The notes under the pieces were generated by a model that was not told where the DNA came from, searched no databases, and was given only the letters and a program-made list of their open reading frames with translations. A DNA stretch of 8,203 bases from Planctomycetaceae bacterium (GTDB lineage: Bacteria; Planctomycetota; Planctomycetia; Pirellulales; Lacipirellulaceae): positions 1 through 8,203 of the forward strand of contig PATG01000038.1 in the NCBI GenBank assembly GCA_002713555.1, in the 5' to 3' direction. Position 1 is the first letter of the stretch. Each line of letters starts with the position of its first letter. Shown piece after piece: positions 1 to 6,416 of the stretch. The position numbers were made by a program, and so were the translations under genes.

Positions 1-1149
1 AATATTGGTTTGGGTAAGCGTTTGCGTGACAGCAAAAAAGTACTCCAGCTTTACGGTGCGGTCAAAAAACTTGGTGTAGACTTACCTGCAGCCATAGAAT
101 TGCTGACCGGCGCTGCTCGACCCATTTTGGAACGCTGGTTCGAAACAGAGGTTCTTAGAGCAACTCTCGCTACCGACGCGATTATTGGTGCCTTCACTTC
201 GATTAGCTCGCCAGGCAGCGCCTATGTGTTGTTGCATCATGTGATGGGCGAAGCAGGCGGTGCGCGGGGAGTGTGGGGCTATGTCCAGGGGGGAATGGGC
301 CGGCTTTCTGATGCCATTGCCGCCGCATGTCAAGACATGGGAGTTGAGATCCGTCGCGAGTCTCCAGTCCATTCCATTCAAACCGACTCCCGTGGAGTCT
401 GCGGTGTGGGACTTAAAGATGGCTCGCAATTGGCAGCACGCGTGGTGGCTTCCAGCGTGGATGCACATGTGACGTTCGAAAAATTACTCTCACCCGATGT
501 GTTGCCCGCAGAGTTTCGTGAGGCCGTGGCAAAAATTGACTACGCATCAGCTTCGGCCAAAGTCAATCTGGCATTGTCCGAACCTCCGCAATTTACCTGT
601 CTCCCCAGTACGGGCATTGCGCCCCATCACCATGGCACAATGCATATTGGCCCAACACTCGACTACTTGGACCGCGCTTACGACGATGCCAAGTACGGTC
701 GACCCAGCCAGGAACCCATCCTGGAGATGACCATGCCTACCAGTGTCGATACGACCATCGCCCCTGATGGCAAACACCTGCTGTCTATGTTTGTGCAATA
801 CGCACCCTATAACCTGGCCTCAGGAAATTGGGACGACCACAAAGAATCCTTTGGTGACCGTTGTGTCGAATTGTTGGCCCAGTACGCACCCAATGTGCCA
901 GCAGCCATAGAGCATCGACAAGTCTTGAGCCCACTGGACCTTGAGCGGACATTTGGCATCACCGGCGGCAATATTATGCAAGGAGCCATGACTCCCCACC
1001 AGTTGTACTGTTTTCGCCCCGTGGCAGGCTGGGCCGATCATCGCACGCCCGTTCCCGGGTTATTTCTCTGCGGTGCTGCCAGCCATCCCGGAGGTGGTGT
1101 GATGGGGGCCTGCGGTGCGAACGCGGCCACCGAAATCCTCCGCAGGTGA
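1..1149 (+). CDS. FAD-dependent oxidoreductase, phytoene dehydrogenase / PYROXD2-like (C-terminal part)
   Basis: The frame is open from the first base, so the gene begins upstream of the window; the TTG at position 10 is an internal leucine rather than a likely start. The 382 visible residues are the substrate-binding and C-terminal FAD-binding parts of a flavoprotein of the phytoene-desaturase-related family (COG1233). Seen: a GGMG-x-LSDA motif near fragment residues 97-104, which is typical of this family, and a C-terminal segment at about 353-369 (GLFLCGAASHPGGGVMG) that matches the FAD-closing motif of PYROXD2-type proteins. The preceding RPVAGWADHRTP stretch is also typical. Family members are usually about 520-580 residues, so roughly 150 residues, including the N-terminal GxGxxG dinucleotide fold, should lie outside. 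The substrate cannot be inferred. The next plus-strand gene is 220 bp away, behind a candidate terminator, so this is probably a separate transcription unit. Confidence 0.9.
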   Translation, partial: NIGLGKRLRDSKKVLQLYGAVKKLGVDLPAAIELLTGAARPILERWFETEVLRATLATDAIIGAFTSISSPGSAYVLLHHVMGEAGGARGVWGYVQGGMGRLSDAIAAACQDMGVEIRRESPVHSIQTDSRGVCGVGLKDGSQLAARVVASSVDAHVTFEKLLSPDVLPAEFREAVAKIDYASASAKVNLALSEPPQFTCLPSTGIAPHHHGTMHIGPTLDYLDRAYDDAKYGRPSQEPILEMTMPTSVDTTIAPDGKHLLSMFVQYAPYNLASGNWDDHKESFGDRCVELLAQYAPNVPAAIEHRQVLSPLDLERTFGITGGNIMQGAMTPHQLYCFRPVAGWADHRTPVPGLFLCGAASHPGGGVMGACGANAATEILRR

Positions 1150-1206
1150 GTTTGGATAATTACGGGAACTGCCTCAGTAAGTGAACTCCCTTTTCGAAAC
1201 TATGTT

Positions 1207-1233
1207 AACTGCAAGTCACTTTTGCAGTTTTCT
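1207..1233 (+). terminator. Candidate Rho-independent terminator after the oxidoreductase gene
   Basis: An 8-bp perfect stem AACTGCAA (1207-1214) / TTGCAGTT (1222-1229) encloses a 7-nt loop. It is followed at once by TTCT, giving TTTTCT across 1228-1233. It lies 58 bp after the stop of the upstream oxidoreductase gene. The stem is rather AT-rich (3 GC pairs of 8) and the T tract is short, so termination may be weak. Confidence 0.4.
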
Positions 1234-1290
1234 AGGTTATGGGGAACGCACAAAAATTGTCTAGAACCGGTTTCAAAATACGTTTGTAGC

Positions 1291-1352
1291 CGGCGATTGC
1301 TACGAGTGTCGATTTTTCATCCAGGTTTTATCGGCTCTCGTAGCGACCGCCG
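1291..1352 (+). repeat. Long imperfect inverted repeat (23-nt arms, 16-nt loop) in the acyltransferase leader
   Basis: Arm 1 is 1291-1313 and arm 2 is 1330-1352, around a 16-nt loop at 1314-1329. As RNA the arms form 19 Watson-Crick pairs, 2 G-U pairs and 2 single mismatches; the central 8 bp (GCTACGAG / CTCGTAGC) is perfect. The structure ends two bases before the AAAGGA ribosome binding site of the next gene. Being only partly palindromic, with G-U pairs in place of some mismatches, fits a folded 5' leader better than a simple operator. It could also be a dispersed palindromic element; no second copy was seen in the window. There is no T tract after it, so it is not a classical terminator. 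Confidence 0.75.
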
Positions 1353-1354
1353 TC

Positions 1355-1360
1355 AAAGGA
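1355..1360 (+). promoter_or_regulatory. Ribosome binding site AAAGGA
   Basis: AAAGGA ends 9 nt before the ATG at 1370. This supports that start and places the leader hairpin directly next to the ribosome landing site. Confidence 0.6.
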
Positions 1361-1369
1361 ATTGAAAAA

Positions 1370-2302
1370 ATGAATTATGAAACAGGTTCTAGTACGAATC
1401 GCACATCGAAAGCGAGTGTCGTACGGCTACCCTGGTGGCAAGGTTGGATACCGCTACTACTGCTTCCTGCCACCGTATTCTTTTGTTTTGCCGACAACAG
1501 TCCTCCCTGGGCACTGATGTGGTTGCTCGCTGGGGCGATTTTCGCAAGTTGCAAGTGGCTTACCTGGCGACGCACTCCCGCCCCTGCAGCGCCCTGGTGG
1601 CTGCATGCTGGATACCTGTTGGCTTGGCCTGGCATGGCTGCGGAGGCATTCCTGAAAGTTTCTGGGTCGACCAGGCAGACCCCATGCACACGAACCGAGT
1701 GGTTGACGGCGCTGGCCAAATTCCTGCTGGGTCTCGTATTGTACTTTGGCCTGGCAAGACAAACATCTCCACAGTTTCTCTCCCTGCGTGGCTGGACTGG
1801 ATTGGTCGGCTTGATCCTCTTATTGCATTTTGGAGTCTTTCACATACTCTCCTGCGCCTGGCGATCAATGGGTATCCCTGCCCATCCCATCATGAATAGG
1901 CCACTGACTACCTCGAGTTTAAGCGAATTTTGGGGGAGACGCTGGAATACTGCCTTTCGCGATCTAACAAACAGGTTTTTATTTCGTCCACTGCTCCCTT
2001 CGTGTGGCATAGCTGGGGCATATTTCATCGGTTTTTTTATCAGTGGGCTGGTTCACGATCTGGTTATTTCTATTCCAGCACGAGGCGGATATGGTGGACC
2101 CACTGTGTTTTTTCTTATCCAGTTTTTTTCTATCCGCTTCACACATAGTTCGCTGGGCAAAAAACTGCGACTTAAAACGGGTTGGCGAGGTTGGTGCGTA
2201 GCCGTGATTTCGTTACTTGCTCCACTGGGATTGTTGTTTCACCGTCCATTTGTGTTCGAGATTATTCTGCCTTTTATGAAAGCAACCGGGGCCATCGCAT
2301 GA
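1370..2302 (+). CDS. Wax-synthase-like MBOAT family membrane acyltransferase
   Basis: A 310-residue polytopic membrane protein. Hydrophobic segments lie at about 25-41, 46-63, 78-95, 114-129, 143-163, 212-233, 243-256 and 275-291. The family signature is at 185-208: SEFWGRRWN followed by FRDLTNRFLFRPL, the FWxxRWN motif of wax synthase-type membrane-bound O-acyltransferases. It is followed by SGLVHDL at 225-231, where His229 matches the invariant active-site histidine of MBOAT enzymes. Such enzymes transfer acyl groups from acyl-CoA to alcohols or other acceptors in the membrane; the acceptor here is unknown. The ATG start is supported by AAAGGA 9 nt upstream. The stop overlaps the next ORF as ATGA, indicating translational coupling. 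The leader carries the 1291-1352 hairpin. An O-acetyltransferase acting on a polysaccharide or lipid is an alternative, but the short length and motif favour the wax-synthase branch. Confidence 0.75.
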   Translation: MNYETGSSTNRTSKASVVRLPWWQGWIPLLLLPATVFFCFADNSPPWALMWLLAGAIFASCKWLTWRRTPAPAAPWWLHAGYLLAWPGMAAEAFLKVSGSTRQTPCTRTEWLTALAKFLLGLVLYFGLARQTSPQFLSLRGWTGLVGLILLLHFGVFHILSCAWRSMGIPAHPIMNRPLTTSSLSEFWGRRWNTAFRDLTNRFLFRPLLPSCGIAGAYFIGFFISGLVHDLVISIPARGGYGGPTVFFLIQFFSIRFTHSSLGKKLRLKTGWRGWCVAVISLLAPLGLLFHRPFVFEIILPFMKATGAIA

Positions 2303-2709
2303 ATGAAAATCTTGCTTGGTTCTTAACCCTGGCCGGGTACGGCCAATTCTCCGTATTGATTGCTTCTGCACTTGTGCCCTATCAATTGAATTGGGGAAAG
2401 CAACTTCAGCCCCTAACCCGTTTGCATCGGCAAATGTATTGGGTTTATGGAGGCTATGTTGTGCTGGCGATATTAGCCTTTGCATTCATCAGCGTGTTGC
2501 ATGCTGAAGAGTTGGCAAGTGGCAGCGGCCTGGCGCGTGCGTTTTGTCTTTATGTGGCAGTTTTCTGGGGCATCCGTCTCTCCCTCCAGGCATTTTTTGA
2601 TGTCCGTGAATATCTCACAACATGGTGGCTAGCCCTTGGATACCATGGCCTTAGTGTTCTCTTTGTTTTTTTTACAGCAGTCTTCGGATGGGCAGCTCTC
2701 GGGGCTTAG
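2299..2709 (+). CDS. Small four-helix membrane protein of unknown function, coupled to the acyltransferase
   Basis: I do not recognise a named family. The start is taken as the ATG at 2299, which overlaps the acyltransferase stop by 4 bp (ATGA). The frame is open further upstream to about 2182, but that extension lies over the acyltransferase C-terminus and reads as an out-of-frame shadow. The 136-residue product has four hydrophobic segments at about 6-28, 47-67, 81-100 and 108-132. Polar motifs sit between them: RLHRQMYWVYGGY (41-53) after helix 1 and FFDVREYLTTWW (99-110) between helices 3 and 4. Their aromatic and charged character suggests functional conserved loops. Overlap with the acyltransferase suggests that the two proteins work in the same membrane process, perhaps as a complex. 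This is inferred only from gene arrangement. Confidence 0.7.
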   Translation: MNENLAWFLTLAGYGQFSVLIASALVPYQLNWGKQLQPLTRLHRQMYWVYGGYVVLAILAFAFISVLHAEELASGSGLARAFCLYVAVFWGIRLSLQAFFDVREYLTTWWLALGYHGLSVLFVFFTAVFGWAALGA

Positions 2710-2837
2710 AATCCCAAATACTTAGATAACAAGAGGCACTCCAGGAGAAGTGACTTTCTTACCCCATGGTCAATAGGAGACACAAGATGTTAGATTGAAG
2801 GGTCGAAATCAGCAGCTCCAATTAAATCGCATACTTT

Positions 2838-2843
2838 TATAAT
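2838..2843 (+). promoter_or_regulatory. Candidate -10 box TATAAT just before sufU
   Basis: A perfect TATAAT sits in the AT-rich run before sufU, with only 3 nt between its last base and the ATG at 2847. No good -35 hexamer is seen 16-18 bp upstream. There is no Shine-Dalgarno-like sequence between it and the ATG. If used, the transcript would start at or very near the ATG (leaderless). The match may also be chance in an AT-rich stretch. Confidence 0.3.
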
Positions 2844-2846
2844 CCC

Positions 2847-3248
2847 ATGGCCTCCGAAGAAGAACTCTATCAGGAACACATCCTTGACCACTACGAGGAC
2901 CCTTTTCACAGGGGATCCCTGGAAAGCGCAACCCATGCGCACGAAGACAAAAATCCACTCTGTGGCGATATCGTACGAATCGAGTTGCAACTCGATAGCA
3001 GTGGCAAAATTGCCGATCTCTATTTTTCAGGTGAAGGATGTGTCATCAGTCAGGCATCGGCCTCAATGCTGTTAGAAAAAATGCATGGAAAGACCCTTGA
3101 TGAACTCAAGAAATTCTCTGCCGAAGAGATGCTTGAACTCTATGGCCCCCGTTTAACACCCAACCGTCAAAAGTGCTGTCTGCTGTCCTGGAAAGTACTC
3201 CAGTCGGCAGTCCACTCCCCTCTTGATGCCGAGGAAGGCCAACCATGA
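2847..3248 (+). CDS. sufU: SufU-type iron-sulfur cluster assembly / sulfur-transfer protein
   Basis: A 133-residue cytosolic protein of the IscU/SufU family. In SufU systems it accepts persulfide sulfur from the desulfurase SufS through a zinc site and passes it to Fe-S assembly. Seen: the N-terminal LYQEHILDHYEDP block typical of the family, and the zinc/cluster ligands Cys39 and Asp41 (NPLCGD), Cys65 (GEGCVISQASASM) and Cys110 (RQKCCLLSW). The R-x-K-C-x-L-x-W form at the third cysteine is SufU-like rather than IscU-like. However, the 45-residue spacing from Cys65 to Cys110 is close to IscU and lacks most of the insertion of Bacillus SufU. Cys111 is an extra cysteine beside the ligand. M1 is the only start that keeps the N-terminal motif; no Shine-Dalgarno sequence is visible. 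The stop overlaps sufS by 4 bp (ATGA), so the two are co-translated. Confidence 0.92.
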   Translation: MASEEELYQEHILDHYEDPFHRGSLESATHAHEDKNPLCGDIVRIELQLDSSGKIADLYFSGEGCVISQASASMLLEKMHGKTLDELKKFSAEEMLELYGPRLTPNRQKCCLLSWKVLQSAVHSPLDAEEGQP

Positions 3249-4525
3249 ATACGCTTGAGCCCAGCCAGCTCTTGCCAGAGTCGCTGCGCGAAGATTTTCC
3301 TATTCTGAGCAGCGATGTCTTAAGCGGCCATCCCCTGATCTTCCTTGACAATGCAGCCAGCACCCAGCGACCCCGACAGGTAATCGACGCCATTCGTCGG
3401 GTGTACGAGCGAGATTATGCCAATGTACATCGAGGCATTCATACCTTAAGCGAACGAAGTACGGAACAATATGAGCATGCTCGCGAAAAAGTACGCGACT
3501 TTATTGGTGCGGAACATGCCGAGGAAGTGATATTTACGCAAGGCACAACGGCCTCCATAAATTTAGTAGCCCAAAGTTGGGGTCGGGCCAATCTCCATCC
3601 GGGCGATGAAATTCTTCTCACCGTGATGGAACACCACTCGAACCTGGTCCCGTGGCAACAGCTAGCAGCACAAACGGGAGCCGTATTACGCCATGTACCT
3701 CTCACGGAAGATGGTCTGCTCGATAAGTCTGAGTTTGAGAACTTGCTGAATGAGCGAACTCGACTTGTGGCCTTAGTCTCTGTTTCTAACACTCTCGGAA
3801 CGGTGAACCCGATAGAAGCTATTGCAAAAAATGCGCATGGCGCAGGAGCCTTGGTACTGGTAGACGCAGCCCAAAGCGTGCCCCACCAACCAACCAACGT
3901 ACGTGCTTGGGATGCTGACTTTGTCGCTTTTAGTGGACATAAAATGTTAGGTCCCTCGGGTATTGGAGTTCTCTACGGCAAGCGGGAACTTCTGGCTGCC
4001 ATGCCGCCCTTCTTGGGCGGTGGAAGCATGATCAATGAGGTCCAGCTCAATCACTTTACACCGGCTGAACTCCCCGCAAAATTCGAAGCCGGCACCCCAC
4101 CCATTGTGCCGGCCATTGCCATGTCAGCGGCCGTCGATTATCTCAGCAAGATTGGTCTCGACGCAATCCATCAACACGAACAGGCGCTCGTCCAATACGC
4201 CTATGAAGGTCTAAGCGAAATTGAAGGATTGCGGATTCTAGGCCCTGCACCTGAACATCGTGCGGCGCTTGTTAGTTTTGCCTTTGAAAAAATCCATGCC
4301 CATGAATTTGCCCAGGTACTCAACGATCAATTTGGCGTGGCGGTTCGTGCTGGTCACCACTGCACCCAACCGTTGCATACACATCTGGGTGTCACCGCCA
4401 GCACCCGCGCCAGTTTTTATCTTTACAACCGACTCACTGATGTCGATCGTCTCCTCGAAGGCGTTGCTGCGGTACAGGCCAAGTTTGCACCCAAAGGACG
4501 GCGGAGAAAAAAGTCTGCTGGCTAG
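3245..4525 (+). CDS. sufS: Cysteine desulfurase SufS
   Basis: A PLP-dependent group II cysteine desulfurase of 426 residues. It converts L-cysteine to alanine and a protein-bound persulfide, which is handed to SufU for Fe-S cluster assembly. Seen: the N-terminal LIFLDNAASTQRP block (31-43); His130 in MEHHSN, which stacks on PLP; Asp207 and Gln210 in LVDAAQS; the PLP-binding Lys233 in FSGHKMLGPSG; and the persulfide cysteine Cys373 in RAGHHCTQP. It ends with the conserved ASTRASFYLYN block (385-395), with Arg388 as the likely substrate carboxylate ligand. The enzyme is about 20 residues longer than the usual ~406, mainly through a basic tail (KGRRRKK, 417-423). It overlaps sufU by 4 bp. The usual partners sufB, sufC and sufD are not in the window; the next gene downstream is convergent. 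Confidence 0.95.
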   Translation: MNTLEPSQLLPESLREDFPILSSDVLSGHPLIFLDNAASTQRPRQVIDAIRRVYERDYANVHRGIHTLSERSTEQYEHAREKVRDFIGAEHAEEVIFTQGTTASINLVAQSWGRANLHPGDEILLTVMEHHSNLVPWQQLAAQTGAVLRHVPLTEDGLLDKSEFENLLNERTRLVALVSVSNTLGTVNPIEAIAKNAHGAGALVLVDAAQSVPHQPTNVRAWDADFVAFSGHKMLGPSGIGVLYGKRELLAAMPPFLGGGSMINEVQLNHFTPAELPAKFEAGTPPIVPAIAMSAAVDYLSKIGLDAIHQHEQALVQYAYEGLSEIEGLRILGPAPEHRAALVSFAFEKIHAHEFAQVLNDQFGVAVRAGHHCTQPLHTHLGVTASTRASFYLYNRLTDVDRLLEGVAAVQAKFAPKGRRRKKSAG

Positions 4526-4563
4526 AATTTGGCTTAAGTAGTTCTTCACATTGTGTTGTAACA

Positions 4564-4686
4564 ATGCATCTAACGATTACGCTGGCAGACAAAGAATCAG
4601 GGTACGACAACTTGCAACCTTTGGAAGGATTTGCTCAGACTCTGGTCGGAGCCATCAACACTGAGAAGACGAAGGAATCTCTTTGA
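4564..4686 (+). CDS. Possible 40-residue small ORF in the convergent gap
   Basis: ATG at 4564 to TGA at 4684-4686 encodes 40 residues (begins MHLTITLADKESGYDN, ends AINTEKTKESL). It is hydrophilic and slightly acidic, with no membrane segment or motif that I recognise. It fills most of the 193-bp gap between the convergent sufS and nei genes. There is no Shine-Dalgarno sequence before the ATG, which also forms part of a short CATTGT / ACAATG inverted repeat (4549-4554 / 4561-4566). The composition is plausible for a protein, but an ORF this short can arise by chance. It may be a remnant or simply non-coding. Nothing else clear was seen in 4526-4718, including no strong terminator for either flanking gene. 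Confidence 0.18.
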   Translation: MHLTITLADKESGYDNLQPLEGFAQTLVGAINTEKTKESL

Positions 4687-4718
4687 AGTATATCTTTTCC
4701 CTGAGGTGAGGCTTCTTC

Positions 4719-5510
4719 TTAGCTCAACTGGCATTTCGGACAGGCAAACACTTTGCGTGCGCCTAATAGCCAGCTCTCGATTTCCGTGTCGCAACGGCTA
4801 CAGACGGGCTGCTTATAAACTAGCAATCGTTCGTCACGATTCATTCGGCTGCGTGGTTTGCCGATCTCTTTCGGTTCGGCAATGATGATGCGATTGTATT
4901 TCACTCCGATTTCCAACAGTGATTTTAACTTGGACCAGAGTAACTTCACTTGTTCGCGAGCTAATTCTCGGCCAGGAGTCTCTGGATGAATGCCGAGCAG
5001 ATACAAAACTTCGCTTCGGTAGATATTTCCAACGCCAGCAATCACGGATTGATTCAACAGAAGGGTGCCTATAGCTGCACGACTACCGCCGATTCGAATC
5101 CAGATTTGCTCAAAGTCGCCGTCGTCACGCAACGGATCTGCTCCTAAGCGAGCTTGAACAGCCGCCCATTCCTCTCGATTGATTATTCTGCAAGTGTTGG
5201 GACCATTGAGGTCGAAAGCCTTTTCCTTGCCAACAACACGTAGCCGGACTTGACCATATGGTTCCGGAAAAGGAGGTCGATGGAGTCGAAATTTACCGTA
5301 GAGACCGAGGTGGATATGAAGAAACTTGCCACCTGACCAGTGGTAGCACAGATGCTTGCCATGAGCGTCTACCGACTTGAGTGTTTTGCCGCTGAGTAGT
5401 TTCGCGCCGTCAGTGAAACGTCCCTGGGGAGAGGATACCTCTAGCCTCTTGCAGGCGAAGTGACGTTGATGATCCCTGGCAATACGATGAATCTTATGAC
5501 CCTCTGGCAT
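4719..5510 (-). CDS. nei: Fpg/Nei family DNA glycosylase (endonuclease VIII-like)
   Basis: A 263-residue base-excision-repair enzyme that excises oxidised bases and cuts the strand by beta,delta-elimination. Seen: the N-terminus MPEGHKIHRIA with the catalytic Pro2 and Glu3; Lys52 in the GKHL hairpin; the HIHLGLYGKFR strand (65-75); the helix-two-turn-helix region (about 150-170) with NQSVIAGVGNIYRSE and its conserved Asn162; and a C-terminal zinc finger CX2C-X16-CX2C (Cys237, Cys240, Cys257, Cys260) with Arg252 in the beta-hairpin loop. The MPEGHxIHR start and SSPQGRF (26-32) resemble the mycobacterial Nei1 branch more than Fpg/MutM, so oxidised pyrimidines are the likelier substrates. It starts 15 bp after the phosphatase-like gene; an AGGAA overlaps that gene's stop codon, 12 nt before the ATG. 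It is probably the last gene of the folE operon. Confidence 0.92.
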   Translation of the reverse strand: MPEGHKIHRIARDHQRHFACKRLEVSSPQGRFTDGAKLLSGKTLKSVDAHGKHLCYHWSGGKFLHIHLGLYGKFRLHRPPFPEPYGQVRLRVVGKEKAFDLNGPNTCRIINREEWAAVQARLGADPLRDDGDFEQIWIRIGGSRAAIGTLLLNQSVIAGVGNIYRSEVLYLLGIHPETPGRELAREQVKLLWSKLKSLLEIGVKYNRIIIAEPKEIGKPRSRMNRDERLLVYKQPVCSRCDTEIESWLLGARKVFACPKCQLS

Positions 5511-5525
5511 CGGTGCGGCGTGTTC

Positions 5526-6389
5526 CTATTCAATCTTTGCTTTGTCGGTAGCACCCTGGAAATACCGTAGCGGCGCCAGCAAATTGTCCTTCCAAGGAAC
5601 GGTGGTCATCGTCCCTTGGCAGAGTAAGATTGTCGTATCGTCAAACGCTAAGTTATCGGGATGTTCTTGTTTGATTTGTTCAGTGAGAGTGGCAATTAGC
5701 TGCTCTGGCTGCGTTGGATCAAGCTTGCGAACACGCTCGAATACACCTTCCATACCTATGGTTCTGCCCTGCGTATCGCAACATTCGGTAATGGCGTTAC
5801 TGAAACAAAGTGCTAAATCGTCCACGTTGAGTTTTGTTTCGAAGTTTTGGTATTCTTCAAAGTCGGTCACACACCAGGATTCAGGGGTGATGGTCAAGTC
5901 GTTTGGTACTTGTTTCAGAGTCGACCAGTCTTGCTGCTGACTATTGAACAACAGTGGCGGCGGATTCCCCGTGTTACAAAAAGACAGGGTGCGTGTTGGG
6001 GAAAAGAAAGTGCTAATCATGGTTGTGGCAAAGCAACCGTGCTCCGAGCACTCGGCGAACCGACGACTAATCTCGCTAACAAAACGAGATTGCCGAATGG
6101 TGTTAATGTTTTGTTTCATCAACTCGCGCAATTCGTAGGAGAGCTTGGTGTAATGCGGTAACTGGCCGCAAACTTCTGCCACCATCATTCGTGTGATTCG
6201 GCCTGAGGAACACGAAGAGAGAAGGTAAAGGTCAGAGCCACCGGAGAGATTACAGTCCACAGCCTGACTGGTAATCCATACGTCTACTCCAGGTCGGACA
6301 AAATGGTTTTCTCGGCTTCCATTGCCTCCCCAAACCTCCATGCATTGAAGGTCAGAGTCACCGGGGCTAGTCGAGGTAGCAGTAGACAT
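5526..6389 (-). CDS. SpoIIE/PP2C-like serine phosphatase homologue with altered active-site motifs
   Basis: With the ATG at 6389 the product has 287 residues; a TTG at 6413, 3 nt after the queD stop, would add eight. The protein follows the layout of SpoIIE-type PP2C phosphatases: a MEVWGGN opening (17-23) as in planctomycete members I recall, then GGSDLYLLSS (50-59), the GRITRMMVAEVCG strand (63-75), CNTGNPPPLLF (138-148), DDLALCFSNAITE (190-202) and a final FDDTTILL (249-256). Asp53 and Asp250/Asp251 are in the expected metal-ligand motifs. The usual DVSGHG motif is EVCGQL here (Glu72), the usual NAGHP is NTGNP (Asn142) and the usual TDG-type aspartate is Asn198. It may therefore be weakly active, bind metal differently, or be a pseudophosphatase. 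No membrane segment, receiver or sensor domain is attached. It lies between queD and nei and is probably co-transcribed with them. Fold assignment is fairly sure; activity is doubtful. Confidence 0.75.
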   Translation of the reverse strand: MSTATSTSPGDSDLQCMEVWGGNGSRENHFVRPGVDVWITSQAVDCNLSGGSDLYLLSSCSSGRITRMMVAEVCGQLPHYTKLSYELRELMKQNINTIRQSRFVSEISRRFAECSEHGCFATTMISTFFSPTRTLSFCNTGNPPPLLFNSQQQDWSTLKQVPNDLTITPESWCVTDFEEYQNFETKLNVDDLALCFSNAITECCDTQGRTIGMEGVFERVRKLDPTQPEQLIATLTEQIKQEHPDNLAFDDTTILLCQGTMTTVPWKDNLLAPLRYFQGATDKAKIE

Positions 6390-6416
6390 GATTTCGGATC
6401 TTTGTAGAGGCAATGA

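Noticed and set aside
1435..1899. 154-codon plus-strand ORF inside the acyltransferase gene
   Set aside because: Out of frame with a protein that has clear MBOAT motifs and membrane segments; its translation has no family features.
2182..2298. Upstream extension of the small membrane protein
   Set aside because: The 39 extra residues overlap the acyltransferase C-terminus and are not membrane-like. The ATG at 2299 in the ATGA overlap is the natural start.
3439..3897. 152-codon minus-strand ORF
   Set aside because: Antisense to sufS, whose frame holds all catalytic motifs; a codon-bias shadow.
4549..4566. CATTGT / ACAATG hairpin after sufS as terminator
   Set aside because: Only 6 bp, low GC and no T tract after it.
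5542..5940. 132-codon plus-strand ORF
   Set aside because: Antisense to the phosphatase-like gene; Ser/Val-rich translation without motifs.
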